The notes beneath the pieces are model-generated. The model saw only the letters and a program-made list of their open reading frames with translations. It searched no databases and had not been told where the DNA came from. This document shows positions 33,305-45,382 of a stretch of 64,000 bases of DNA, piece after piece (the first letter of the stretch is position 1; every line of letters starts with the position of its first letter). Position numbers and translations under genes: made by a program. The stretch is from Rheum nobile (lineage: Eukaryota; Streptophyta; Magnoliopsida; Caryophyllales; Polygonaceae), in the NCBI GenBank assembly GCA_027886185.1, contig WOAB01000528.1:992001-1056000 (forward strand), given 5' to 3'.

Positions 33305-34452
33305 TCATTGACCCTTCTGCCTACAATATGCTTTCATATGGCCTTCCTTCCCACAATTGTAACATACCCTCTTCTCCTTTTGGCAGTTAAGACTTTTATG
33401 CCCAGTCTCACCACAACTATGGCATTGAATCACTCCGCTACTCCAACCTGAGCCTCTGGCGGAGTCAGACTGAGTCGTCTCGGTCTTAGTGCGACCAGAC
33501 TTCTCAAACTTGGTGGGCGATGACGGTCGCTTGAATGTACCAACCTGATGATCATGTTGCCCACCCCTTCCTTTAATTTGCTTCTCCCGCTGTCGGGCGG
33601 ATTCTTCTAGTGTGGCCTCTATTTTGTAGGCCGCATCCACATATTGCTCTAGCGTAGAACAACTGTGACGCACCATCAATGGTTTGATTTCTGGATTCAT
33701 CCATCCATGGAAGTACCAGATCTTTTGTTCCTCACTCGACACTTTTGGTCCAGCATATTGCAACAGATGATTGAACTTAGCTGCAAGCTCAGTCACCTTC
33801 AACCCATCGGTCTTAGGATAAAGAAACTCCTTATGCTTCTCCACCCTCATAGCACGGGAAAAGAAACGGTCAGTCATCTTTGTTTTGAACATACCCCAGT
33901 TCAACCCGAGATGATCAGCTAAACCAGTGCTCTCCCACCATTCGCTAGCCACATCCTTAAGTTGAAGGGAGGCGATGTGCACTTTCTCAGCCTCAGTGCA
34001 ATCCACGCTCTTGAACAACCGTTCCATGTGCGAGAACCAATACGCCACTTTGACCGGTTCCCAGTACCGTCATAGCTGTCAGGCCTCATTGAGCTTATGG
34101 CCTTTAAGGCTCGACCGTAATTTCCTCTGTTTCTGACGACATCGACATGTGGTACCTGATCCACTGGCTCCTCAAATTCAGGAATAACCTGAGGAACCGG
34201 AACACCCTGTGCTTGTGGTGCGACTGGCCGTATTATCTCGGTGGCCGCTTGCATCACGATCCCCCGAATGACCTCTATGGCCGCCGCGTTGAATACCACT
34301 CGAGGATTAGCCTAAACTTGGCCATTGTCTACGGGATTATTGTGAGAGACAGACTCGCTCTCTTCCCCTTGATTTGCGGTGCTTCTCAGATTCATCCTGG
34401 GGTTGTTACTTGGCACAGCACCAGCATGAATTGTGTTCCTTGTGTTCACCAT
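33305..34452 (-). pseudogene. Ty3/gypsy gag of the gag-only element
   Basis: The start MVNTRNTIHAG at 34452 matches the gag start of the gypsy element (MVNPRSTRNSI). Capsid motifs are seen: YWFSHMERLFKSVDCTEAEK, ASEWWES, EFLYPKTDGLKV and KIWYFHGWMNPEIKPL. Two zinc knuckles follow, CHSCGETGHKSLNC and CYNCGKEGHMKAYC. Defects are a TAG near 34312, a one-base frameshift near 34060 (before the YWFSHMERL block) and a TGA at 33305, after which gag-like sequence continues for about 65 codons. The protein would form virus-like particles. Lesions are few, so a relative could have encoded a working product. Confidence 0.9.
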
Positions 34453-35137
34453 CTGTTGATGAAGCATAACGTCAGTTTAGAACTTTTCCAACTTGAACAT
34501 GACACTTAGTCAAATACGTTATGATACGAATTATAAGAGTCTAAACTAATAACTTTATATCAGTCTGACTGACCCTCCACCATTAACCGCAGAAACGATC
34601 TTCTTCTCTTTACTTGAGAATGGGTACTTTAGGAGAAATGTCAGCCTTTAAATGATATTAAACCTAAGGAGAGACATTATCCCTAAGAATGGATCTAAGG
34701 AATAAGTAACAACTCGAAGCTTGTAGAAGTTTGAAAACCACTTATTATTAAACCTTATACTTTCCAACTTTTTACTTTTAAACCTTATATACTTAACTTA
34801 ATAAAATAATTATTTATAAAGCTAGTTTCTCAAACTAATGACACTATTATCACAAAAACTCTTACTAAGATCAAAAATCCCACTTTTAAAGTTATAATCA
34901 TAAACTTAAATTTGATTGCTTATAACACACTATTTATAACCAACTATAAATAACTTGTGAAGTTCAAATAACTAAACCATTATTTTAAATTAACTTCCAA
35001 GAAATAATGAAACTTTTAAATTTAACATTTAAACTCTTGAAATTCCTTTTTAATGGAAAATAGTTTGAAAATAGTTTCGAAATTAATTTTCAAAAATTCT
35101 CAAACCTAACAATAGGCCAAGAATTTTAAAACCATTG
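34453..35137 (-). other. Gag-only element leader
   Basis: AT-rich untranslated leader between primer site and gag, with no coding signal. Unlike the gypsy element at 40048, it has no extra open frame here. Confidence 0.6.
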
Positions 35138-35149
35138 CTCTGATACCAT
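35138..35149 (-). other. Gag-only element primer-binding site (initiator Met tRNA)
   Basis: GCTCTGATACCA on the plus strand is TGGTATCAGAGC on the minus strand, 3 bp from the 5' LTR at 35153. Confidence 0.9.
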
Positions 35150-35152
35150 AAT

Positions 35153-37337
35153 TGTAACACCCCCGACTTATGTCGGTAGTGCCACACGCCAGTGACCTCG
35201 GACGTTACCATCCAAAGTCACCCTAGGCTTTAATCGGAACAATTAAGCTTAAATAAGTAAATTAAATCACGAAAGATTAAGCAGCGGAAGACATTTTATA
35301 AGGAAACTCAACCTTTTATTAACAGATCTCTCTTTAAATGAGAATGACAATTTACAACAGAGTGAAATTACAACGGAAAACTTTTATAATAAACCTTATT
35401 ACATGACTTGGTTATAAGAATATATTAAAGTAATACTTAACAACCTTAAAACACTGACACTAACATCTTCAACTGCAAGCCTCTTCTTCAAATGGTTACT
35501 TCAAGACTTCGGGGGCCAACCACTGATGTGCCGTATAGGACGGATGACACCAGCCAACGATGCAATGAATAAAACCCGGTTGGTTAGTCTAATGAAAGAC
35601 TATGCAAGGGTGAAAACAAAATTGTTCTAGTGATCGTAACCGTTTACTATCATTGTCCCTCGAATAATAACCGAAGGAACGATACATAACCCAAAACTTT
35701 CACAGAATGATTAAAGTTTAGACATGCACTGAAAAGAAGACTCCAAATGAAATGAGTCTTATAGGAAACATATGACAAATTGTTTGGGAACGTTAAGTTT
35801 ACACACAAGTTTAAAAACGACCTTGATTATTTAAGTCCACAACCAACCTCACCGCGTAATGCGAATCCAGATTGGAAAGAAGACTTACTCTAACAAGAGT
35901 CTGGGCGGTTTCCACGTTGTACTCCTCGCCTGAGGGTATATTAATTATGTGCACAACCGCACTTATCTTCTTTAATTACAAAACGTATATTCACGTTTAA
36001 AGCTTTTAATACAATCTCGAGTGACTACGAGAATAACACAGGGTGACATTACGCCCAACCCAAAGGCACTAGCAACGTGCTTAAACACCTCTTATCCTTA
36101 ACGGGTGGATAAGAAGCAAGGGTCATGACCTTAAAAGTATTAGAGAATTATTCCGACTAATACCGAGTTATAAAGAAACGACTAATCCTCATAAGGAATT
36201 AGCGTTCCTACGAATACTCGTGCTAATCTAGCAATTAATTTTACATTTAAATCCACACCAAAATTCATTACAGTAATAACAGGTATAATAGCATTGTTCT
36301 AGCAATACATATAACCTATTATAATATCATATTTCAATCACATCATTTATTAATTCTATTCCCAAACGAAAACAACACTTCATTCCAATTTAATTAACAA
36401 TCAAAAATAATTGATAACTAAAGAAAATATGGAATGATAAGCAAGAGCGAACCGCCACTTGCCTTAGTTCAGACGAATTGACGATGTCGGGTTCCGGGAT
36501 CTGGAAACTGGAATCTGAATATGGATTCCTACGACGATGTCGAGACAAAATAACGGAACCCTAAGTTAGATTCGGTACGAACGAATAAGCGGAACGAACG
36601 AATACGAAACGAATCAAAAAAACCGAGACAAACAAGTGAAACGAAAGAAATGAATCTAATCCACGGTCGCGGAAGTTCATACCCGCGATCGCGGTTTGCC
36701 CTCCCGACGACGGCTTGGAGGTATTCGAGCTTACCAACGACGACGAATCGGCTCTTCACTCCTACGACAACTGCGCACCAGTACCGCTACTTCCTCTTGG
36801 CTTCACGACACCTCCGGCGAGCTCCAAAACTCCGGCGAGCATACAGACTCCGGCGACAACGAAATGAGAGAGGGAGAGAGCTAGGTTTGCAGCTGCGGAT
36901 TGGATGAAGATTTAGGGTGGCGAGAGCCCCTATATATAGGGTGGAGGAGGCCCCAACGCCGAGCAACCCAAGCGGTTGGCCTCCCCTTCCGGCGTAACAC
37001 CGGCTTCTCAAGCGACGCACGCGGGGAAAAGAAGAAGACGAAGACGCAACCCATTTCTACGGGCGTGGTTTCTCCGCCGCGATTGCCCCTGGGCAGTTCC
37101 GCGGTCGCGGTTATGTCGCGATCGCGCCATTGGATCATTGATCGCGGTCCTTGCTCGGGTTTATGCTTAGAATTTGTTATTCTTAATACTCCCAAATAAC
37201 TTATGACCCATATATCTTTGCTAAACGTATATAATTACGTTCAAAAGGGTTCATACCGAGATTATAGAGGTTACAGAAATTGCCCAAAAACGTTTTTCTT
37301 ATGAAACGACAGTTTGGGACTTTTAGGGGTTATTACA
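35153..37337 (-). repeat. Gag-only element 5' LTR
   Basis: 2,185 bp, with TG/CA ends. CG-rich arrays lie at about 36661-36695 and 37065-37145, one on each side of the TATA box. Confidence 0.92.
36929..36940 (-). promoter_or_regulatory. Gag-only element 5' LTR TATA box
   Basis: CCTATATATAGGGG on the minus strand. It is followed by a plant-like leader with CTCTC runs. The same site is in the other LTR (about 30360-30371). Confidence 0.65.
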
Positions 37338-37342
37338 AGTAT

Positions 37343-37825
37343 GATGTCAGTAGCCAACTCTTGGTTGTATGGGGAACCTAGTGCTGCCATTTGGTCAAAG
37401 AGACCAATCATGTCAAATACATGTGCACTTACTGGTTTTCTATTCTCAAGTTTGCACTCTAATATGGCCTTGTGTGTCTCATATCTCTCAATCCTGGCCT
37501 GCTCCTGAAACAGCACTTTCAGGTTGCCAATGATTGTATGAGCATCCTGACATTCAAACCTCTTTTGAAGGCCAGGTTCCATAGCAGCGAGCATAAGACA
37601 GGTGACATACACTGAGTTAGCTCTTATCTCCTTTTCTTTCGCCTTCTCCTCAGCAGTAGAGACGTCAGTCAAGGTAGGGATAGGGGTATCTAGAACGACC
37701 CCACGTCCTTCGGATCTGAGAACAATTCTCAAGTTCTGTTCCCAATCAAGGAAATTTGTTCCATTGAGTTTGTTCTTCTCAACAATTGAGCGCATGGTGA
37801 ATTTCAAGTTATCGTTGCTAGACAT
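37343..37825 (-). pseudogene. copia-1 gag N-terminal half
   Basis: The frame starts at MSSNDNLKFTMRSIVEKNKL (37825); an in-frame Met nine codons upstream is less typical. It reads LNGTNFLDWEQNLRI, AHTIIGNLKVLFQEQARIER and LFDQMAALGSPYNQELATDIIL, the conserved blocks of copia gag (UBN2-type). It is open up to the insertion point of the gag-only gypsy element and resumes at 28532. It formed the capsid of copia-1. Confidence 0.92.
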
Positions 37826-39756
37826 GATATCTACAAAGGAAGTAACATGCAAATAAGTTTATGCTTGACATGCAAAAGCTCAAAATTAAACATGCTTTAA
37901 AATTTAAGCAAATACACATTTTATTTAAGTTAAGTATGTCCCTAGTGAATAAAATGATTCCAAGACCCTATCTCAGATAAGACCCAAGCGTACTTTGACA
38001 CTTTATTAAGTCTTATGTGATCAAGGTAAGTAACATTTACTAATTATAACTCCTTATAATTATTGGTTGATGGTCCACATCCCATGTTAGACTCGTCTCT
38101 ATGCATCAAGATCCAAAACTTTGCATTTTGATCTCTTGTTGAGTATAACCATGTCAAGGTTTATGAATCCCTTATATAGATCCACCCTCACTATCTCAAG
38201 GTCAAAGAATGACACATCGCTTTGGCGAAACCTAACCAACGAATTCCAAGGGCCTCATAGGTTATGACATGGAAAGGCAATACCTCAATATTCTTTTAGG
38301 GACTTAAGCATGCAATGATTGTCTATTTACTAGTGAACAAAATAGCATAAACAAACAATCATGTAAGGCTTAAAAAATAATAAGCATTCAAAATACAATA
38401 ATTAAATGTGATCCTAGTATGACCCCTAAAACCGAAATTAAAGATCTAATCTTCATGGGTCTTGTTCTCCATGGATCTCCATCCTTGGTACCCTTCATGG
38501 ATCTCCATCATTGGTCTTCTTAGGATCTTCTCTTCTTGTATTACATAATTTTCTGAATAATCTAATTACTGAAAATTAAATTACAAAAATACATAACGAT
38601 ATGCAGACCGTGTACAAGAAAACATAACGATACGCATATCGTATTTTCTATCCTAAAATGGGCCATACTAGTCACCTCATGTAAGCAAAAATATCATAAT
38701 ATTAAATCATGCATGCAATAATAATATCAAATATTATCAAAAATATTAATCTAATTAATAACAATAAGCAATAATATTAAACAAATACTATTAAATTAAA
38801 TAAATCATCTCATGAGATAAATAGTTCAAATAAAATCAATATATAGAATTAATCATAATTAATCATTAAAATACATTATTGGATAAGATATGCATAAATA
38901 AGATAAGATATATAATATCCTTATCTTAATCTAGTGGGATTCTTTCCTAACAACTTTTAGAAAATTATATTATAGATAATATCAAATATTATCTAATTGG
39001 GCAAATAAGATCTTATCTTAATCTTTTAGGAAAATATCCTAAAATACAAAATCTACCCAAACAGACCGAGCCGCGCCCGAGCCCAGCCCGGACTAGCTTG
39101 CTCCCACCAAACCGTGCAGCCACCCCTGTGGACCGACCTGCGCCCAGCCCAGACCAGCCATGCAGACCCGCGGTCAGCACTGTGCCGAACTGCGTAGGAC
39201 CGCGCGCAACAGTGCCAGGACCGAGCCGCGGTCTGCACTGCGCGAGCCGCGCCCAGCCCTGCTGGGTCCGTCTGAGCCACTGCAGCCGCGCGCGCACCTG
39301 GTGCACCCAGCTGCGGTCCGCACCAGCCGGACCCATCCCCATGAGTCGGGGTGCGTGCCGAATCGGATCCGATCCGGTTCGGTCCCCTTATTTTATTTTA
39401 TTTATTTATTCAAAAAATTTTATGTATGAAACAATTTCATAAAAAAAATAAGAATTGTGGAAAAACAAAATTTAGGGGATTTATCCATCTTATGAAAATC
39501 AAAATTTTCATCTAATGATTTAAAACATGCCAAAATCATATCTCTTGCATAATTAAATCACATGAATCAAGTATGGGTAGAACAATTTTACATGCATATT
39601 AGTTTATGAAGTTCTCAACTTTACTAATCCAATCAATCAAAATCACAATTTTAATCATGCAAATTAACCTACATATCAATTTACCACTTAATTTGAATCA
39701 AGACATGCATCAAAATTAACTCTTTTAAAATTTTGATCCTATCAATTTATGCAAGA
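37826..39756 (-). other. copia-1 untranslated leader
   Basis: 1.9 kb between the primer site and gag. It is very AT-rich except for a sharply bounded GC-rich island at about 39060-39385. No conserved coding motif is seen; the long open frames over the island on both strands look like a by-product of base composition. Confidence 0.6.
39060..39385. other. GC-rich island in the copia-1 leader
   Basis: About 325 bp rich in repeated CGCGCCCAGCC, CCGAGCC and GTCCGC words, inside DNA that is strongly AT-rich on both sides. It may be a captured fragment or a structured leader element. I do not recognise it. Confidence 0.6.
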
Positions 39757-39770
39757 GGCTCATGATACCA
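39757..39770 (-). other. copia-1 primer-binding site
   Basis: GGCTCATGATACCA on the plus strand is TGGTATCATGAGCC on the minus strand. It matches the 3' end of initiator Met tRNA apart from a small change and is adjacent to the 5' LTR. Confidence 0.85.
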
Positions 39771-39771
39771 C

Positions 39772-40047
39772 TGTTGGGATTAGATGCGTATAAGCGGAAT
39801 TTCAGAAAACTATTTTCTAGCATCTAATAAGGATCTCATGCACGAATCAATAGAGATCAAGTACAAGTAGAGTTACATACCGTTTGATGCGAGTCTGAAA
39901 CGTTCCGACGGAATTTCAGCGGAGATCGAAAGCCCCAAGTGTGGCTTCTCTACTTGGTCCACACGAGTCTGGAGTCTGGATCGCCTTTGGTCTCGTCTGC
40001 TAGAACGAACAAACAAAATGCACAAGCTTGGCTCCTGGGAGGGTTTG
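39772..40047 (-). repeat. copia-1 5' LTR, first segment
   Basis: The first 276 bp of the right LTR (plus-strand order), interrupted by the gypsy element. The last five bases GTTTG are the target copy; the right-hand copy is GTTCG (51070-51074). The difference is a C-to-T change at a CpG. Confidence 0.93.
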
Positions 40048-42467
40048 TGTAACACCCCCAAAACTTAACCCTTTTGGAAAGGTATTACCGCCAGTGACCC
40101 TAGTGTTCCTTACTGAGAACACCCAAGGCTTTACCATTTAAACACAAATTATGAAATACAAATGATACATAATGATCAAAGCATTCAATTCCAAAACATG
40201 ACATTGTCAAGGAAACAAGAGTTACGGGATTACAACCCAATCCCGAATAGGCTAACACAGAGTTTAAACCAAAAACAGCGGAAGTCTTAGAAAGTACATT
40301 ACAACCAAAGTCATTGCCCAAAAGATCTCAACCTGATTAAAGAAATAATTAAAACGTTCAAAAACCACCGTCGACTCCATAGTCCTTCTATTATTCTGAG
40401 CTACTTTCGATCTGATGTGCCGAATCGAACAGATGACACCAGCCCACATGCAGAGAACAAAGTTCGTGGGTTAGTCTACTTGAATAGACTAGCAAGGGTA
40501 CAAAGCAGAATGGTTCGAAGCAGTCGTATTAGGTTAGACTCATCGCTTCTCGAATAAAAATCGATGACGATAGTCAACCATTATACTCCTATTGGAATAG
40601 ACAAGAGGTATGCACAAGAAAAGATTCTGAAAGACTGAACCTTCACAGAAATCGACTCGAAAAGAAGACTCCAACGGAAATGAGTCTTTAAGGAAGTATG
40701 ACAAATCTGGAATGTTTACAGCATCAAACAACAATGATTTAAAAGTTGACTGAGATGCTTCGGTTCACGACCAACCTCATCGCATACAGCGAATCCAGAT
40801 TGGAAAGAGAACGTACTATGATCAAAGTCGAGACGAGTTTTTCCTAGCTGCACTATAACTTAGCTACACTACTCGCCGAAGGTTTATTAATTGTGTGCGT
40901 TAGAGTAGCACTTATCTGATTTATATTACAAACCACACATCACATTATTAGACTTTTACATGTGTACCCCTCCAATGGGACGACACATCTTAGTATACGT
41001 TTCATCGAGAGTGACGTACACCGGAAGGTTTGTGACACCAGCTAAGTGTCCTGTCTCTACACACTTGTGAAAGAGACCGATCATGATCTTAGAATAGTAC
41101 CAGATGGAGACGAGCCACCCCGATACCAGATTATAAAGAAACGACTGGACAGAGTCCGAGTAACGTTCCTATCTAATAGTGCTAACTAAACAGTTACAGC
41201 ACAATAACAGTTACAGGATAAATCCACATAAAGGCCCGAAAGGCGATCACAGATAATAGCGTTGTTCTAACAGATATACAACCTATTATATGATTTTCAA
41301 AACAGTTTATCAAAACCGTTTCCAGACAAACAGAGTATTCATTCCAAATTAACTACTCAGATAAACTACTGATAATTAATGTAAATATGGAACGAATGAG
41401 CAAGAGAGAACCGCCACTTGCCTTAATCCGCATAATAGAAACAAGCCTTACGACAACGACGGGATTCCGGGCTCGACACGGGTATAGCTCCGCTAGCACA
41501 AACACCTTCGAGTCGACCCATAAAAGGAACCCTAAGTTAGATCCGACATAACCACAGTACGAATCTAAAAACGATGAAAGAGAACAAAAGGAAAGACGCC
41601 ACGACCACAACCAACCAAGCCAAAGCCACGAAGGCATTCTGGGCACTGGCGGCGGTCGTTGTTCTTGGCGGCGGTCGCCGTTCTTGGCGGCGGTCGCCGT
41701 GAAGAACACGGCGGTCGCCGTGAAGAACTCAGACGATAGAAGTGGCGAGAAAACTCACCCAAATGATGCGCGTTTCGACCCCTTTTTGCCTTGCCTGGGT
41801 TCCAACCTCCAAAGGCAACCAAAAGGCTTCACAAGGGCTTCTCGAAACACCACCAAACGACACCGGCGAAAGCTTCAGAATTCCGATGAGGGCACAAACT
41901 TCGGCGAGGCGAAAATTTGGCAGAGATTCGGTGCTGAGATGGCTCAAAATCCTTCCCCCAACACCTCCTTTTATAGCCAAAGCAATGGGAGCATCATCAT
42001 CACCCTAGACGAGGCCGAGCAGGGCTAGATCGGCGCGGCCAGAGCTCGCCGGCGACCATCGGTTAATGACTGCTGGGTAATCACGGCGGGCCGCGGCGGG
42101 CGCCGTAATTACGGCGGTCGCCGTTCCTAGCCCTGGCGAGCCCAGAGTAGGAGACGACGGCCTGACACTTCGGGTCCAGCGACGGCGGGCGCCGTTACTG
42201 TACGGCGGTCGCCGTTTCGCTTTTTCCCGCCCATTCAGCTTTTTGGATGAGCAAGACATTAACCCGGGATAAAAATTATCGTACGCGAACGTGTAAAAAC
42301 CTTCGAAGCACGTCGTTTGTATTTTATTTCACTGAGAAAAATATTACAGATACAGAGCACATTACAGAATGTCTCAAGCTACCTGAATTAAATCCGACGT
42401 ACTAAACGGGTACTCGGGAAAATTCCAAAATTCCCAAAATAACCTTACAAAAATACGGGGTATCACA
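40048..42467 (-). repeat. Gypsy 3' LTR
   Basis: 2,420 bp, nearly identical by eye to 48644-51069. The TATA box on the minus strand is at 41967-41976. CG-rich arrays of GGCGGTCGCCGT lie at about 41645-41725 and 42083-42222. Confidence 0.94.
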
Positions 42468-42490
42468 TCTCCTCCCCCTTAAAAGAAGTT
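42468..42490 (-). other. Gypsy polypurine tract
   Basis: TCTCCTCCCCCTTAAAAGAAG on the plus strand is a purine run on the minus strand, directly against the 3' LTR. Confidence 0.85.
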
Positions 42491-42503
42491 TTGACCCCGA
42501 AAC

Positions 42504-43676
42504 TTAGGTCGAAAATAACTCGGGAAAATGCCTGAGCATATCTGACTCGGTTTCCCACGTCTCCCAAGTAACTTCTTCGGTCCCTGACTTGGACCACAAC
42601 ACTCGTACCAACGGCACGATCTTGTTGTGCAAACGCTTCTCCCGACTCTCCAAAATGCGCACGGGCAACTCTTCATAAGTACCATTAGCTTGAATCTCGA
42701 TGTCCTCATAACTAAGCACATGAGACTCATCTGGCACATACTTTCTGAGCAAAGATATGTGGAACACGTTATGCATCGGGTGAGCCGATGGCGGCAACGC
42801 CAAGCGGTACGCTAGAGATCCTACTCTATCCAGAATCTCGAATGGTCCCACGTAGCGAGGGTTAAGCTTCCCACGCTTACCAAATCTGAAAACTCTTTTG
42901 GATGGCGATACCTTGACAAAAACCTTGTCACCGACCTCGAACTCGACAGTCATACGCTTCCGATCTGCGTAGGACTTCTGTCGACTCTGAGCGGTCAACA
43001 TCCTTTGTCTGATCAAAGCAATGTCTAAGGCCGTCCTTTCGACCAACTCTGGTCCAAGCAGAATTTTGTCGGCATTATCATCCCAACAAATCGGAGATCT
43101 GCATCTGTGATCATACAAAGCTTCAAACGGAGCCATCTTGATTGTAGCATGCCAACTATTGTTGTACGTGAACTCAATCAGACTCAAGCTGTCCTCCCAG
43201 CTAGTCGGACGATCGAGTACACAAGCTCTAAGCATATCCTCCAGGGTCTGGATGGTCCTTTCAGACTGGCCATCTGTCTGAGGATGAAAAGTTGTGCTGA
43301 ACCTCAACTCGGTTCTCATAGCCTTATGAAGTTCCTGCCAGAACCTTGACATGAAACGACCATCTCGATCTGATACAATGGTCTTAGGAATACCATGTAA
43401 GCAGACAAACTCCTTCTAGTAGACTTCTGTCAACTTCTGGGTTTCCCATGTGGTCTTGATGGCTATGAAATGAGCACTCTTCGTAAGTCTATCCACAATT
43501 ACCCAGATAGCATCCCTCTGACTTCGAGTCTTTGGTAGCCCAGTGACGAAGTCCATGGCGATGTCCTCCCATTTCCATTCTGGCACTGGGAGAGGTAGCA
43601 ACTCAACACCTGGCCTGCGGTGTTCGATCTTGACCTTCTAGTAAGTTAAGCACTTTGCCACAAAGTCTGCTACATC
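42504..43676 (-). pseudogene. Gypsy integrase with chromodomain-like C-terminus
   Basis: Reading leftwards: the second half of the zinc-binding region (AKCLTY, where a Cys is expected at the Tyr, then TAG), then WKWEDIAMDFVTGLP and VDRLTKSAHFI (first Asp), VSDRDGRFMSRFW (second Asp) and HPQTDGQSERT (Glu), so the DDE triad is present. A TAG at about 43413 interrupts the core. The GPY-like zone (LNPRYVGPFEIL, YRLALPP) follows, then a tail LESREKRLHNKIVPLVRVLW and EEVTWETWETE, which resembles the chromovirus chromodomain. WET appears duplicated there. Chromodomains steer insertion toward heterochromatin in known members. Confidence 0.9.
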
Positions 43677-44363
43677 TCACTTCATGTTTGGCCACCAAAA
43701 CTTCTTCATGAGGTCCTTGTACATCTTGCTAGAGCCAGGATGCACAAAATAAGCAGATGAATGAGCTTCTCTCATCACCAACTGATGAAGACCTTTTGTG
43801 TCAGGCACACAGATCCGATCCTGAAACCAAAGTGATCCATCATCCTGAACCACAAAACTGGGAGATTTCCCATCCATCACTTCACTGCTTAACTTCACCA
43901 AGATGATGTCATCGACTTGCTTTTCTTTGATCTGATCCAGCAGTGTAGCCTGAATTTCCATCATACTCAGGTACCCTCTACGCTGGTCATACAAGACTTC
44001 AATGTCGCATGACTCTTGGTTTAGCTTGGTTTGAGCAGTAAGTAGAGCAACTACAGTCTCGTGCGTTATCTTCCGGCTTAGTGCATCAGCTACTACATTA
44101 GCCTTCCCCGGATGATACAGCAACTCCATGTCGTAGTCTTTGAGCAACTCTAGCCAGCGGCGTTGTCTCATATTTAACTCCTTTTGAGTAAATATATACT
44201 TGAGACTTTTGTGGTCAGTGAAGACTTGGCATCTTATACCGTAGAGGTAATGCCTCCAAATCTTTAGCGCAAAGACAACCGCTGCTAACTCAAGATCATG
44301 GGTCGGATAGTTTTCTTCGTACGTCTTGAGTTGCCTGGATGCATAAGCAATGACTTTGCCCCT
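43677..44363 (-). pseudogene. Gypsy RNase H and start of integrase zinc finger
   Basis: A TAG at about 44361 separates this from RT (the codon aligns with Gln in the family). The frame continues RGKVIAYASRQLK, YLYGIRCQVFTDHKSL and VVADALSRK (RNase H), then HPGSSKMYKDLMKKFWWPNM of the integrase H2C2 finger. A TGA at 43679 follows. It would degrade the RNA strand of the RNA-DNA hybrid. Confidence 0.9.
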
Positions 44364-45382
44364 CTACATCAAAACACAACCAAGACCATACTTTGAAGCA
44401 TCACTATAGACCACATAATCGTCATTCCCTTCTGGGAGTGCTAACACGGGTGCCGAGGTCAGCCGTCGCTTCAACTCCTGGAAACTGGCCTCGCACTTGT
44501 CATTCCAGACAAACTTCTTGTGAACCTTGCGGAGTAGATTGGTCATAGGTAGAGCGATCTCTGAAAATCCTTCTATGAACCTTCTGTAATACCCGGCAAG
44601 TCCAAGAAAACTGCGTACCTCCTTCACGTTCTGGGGCTGTGTCCAATTAGCCACCGCTTCAATCTTTTGGGGATCAACCATAACCCCATTTTTATTGATT
44701 ACGTGGCCTAAGAAAGCCACTTCCTTTATCCAGAATTCACATTTAGACAATTTAGCAAAAAGCTGATGTTGTCTAAGGATTGACAAGGCAATCCACGGAT
44801 GTTCCTCGTGGACTTCTTCATTCGGAGAATAGATCAGAATGTCGTCGATGAAGACCACCACGAACTTATCCAAGTACTGGTGAAAATATCGGTTCATCAA
44901 ATCCATAAAGATAGCTGGAGCATTTATAAGCCCAAAAGGCATCACTACGAACTCGTATAAAAACCATATCTAGTCCTAAACGCAGTTATAGGAATGTCCT
45001 GCTCATGAATTTTGAGCTGGTGATATCCAGATCTCAAGTCGGTCTTGGAGAAAACATTTGCTCCCTGCAACTGGTCCAACAAGTCATCAATCCTAGGCAA
45101 AGGATACTTGTTCTTGATCGTCACCTTGTTCAACTCTCGGTAGTCGATACAAAGTCGGAATGATCCGTCCTTCTTTTTGACGAACAATACCGGAGCACCC
45201 CACGGAGATGCACTCGGCCTGACATAACCTTTGTCAAGGAGATCTTCAAGTTGATTCTTCAACTCTTGCATCTCAGCTGGAGCCATCCGATACGGTGATT
45301 TGGAAATCGGCGTCGTACCAGGCTCAAGATCAATTGAAAACTCTACGTCACGGTTCGGGGGTAATCCAGGAATTTCTTCCGG
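44364..45382 (-). pseudogene. Gypsy reverse transcriptase
   Basis: Motifs in order: PGLPPNRDVEFSIDLEPG, SPYRMAPAEMQELKNQL, WGAPVLFVKKKDGSFRLCID, LPRIDDLLDQL and FSKTDLRSGYHQ. Then a frameshift (about two extra bases near 44955, after RTRYG) precedes MPFGLINAPAIFMDLMN, the catalytic VVFIDDILIYS and AFLGHVI. The active-site Asp pair is intact, but the frameshift splits the fingers from the palm. Confidence 0.92.

Larger units (their letters stand above)
28538..37337 (-). mobile_element. Gag-only Ty3/gypsy derivative (TR-GAG-like), 8.8 kb
   Basis: It is flanked by a perfect 5-bp duplication AGTAT (28533-28537 and 37338-37342) inside the copia gag. The LTRs (28538-30790 and 35153-37337) begin TGTAACACCCCCGAC and end GGGTTATTACA. 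A polypurine tract lies by the left LTR and a Met-tRNA primer site by the right LTR, so the orientation is minus. The 4.4-kb interior encodes only gag (34452-33305). No protease, RT, RNase H or integrase motif is seen in 30791-33100. This matches the class described as terminal-repeat retrotransposons with a GAG domain. The gag is clearly related to that of the gypsy element at 40048, a possible type of helper. Confidence 0.9.

Noticed and set aside
39013..39442. Long overlapping open frames on both strands over the GC-rich island
   Set aside because: Both strands and several frames are open because of the base composition, and no conserved motif is present. I treat them as by-products, not genes.
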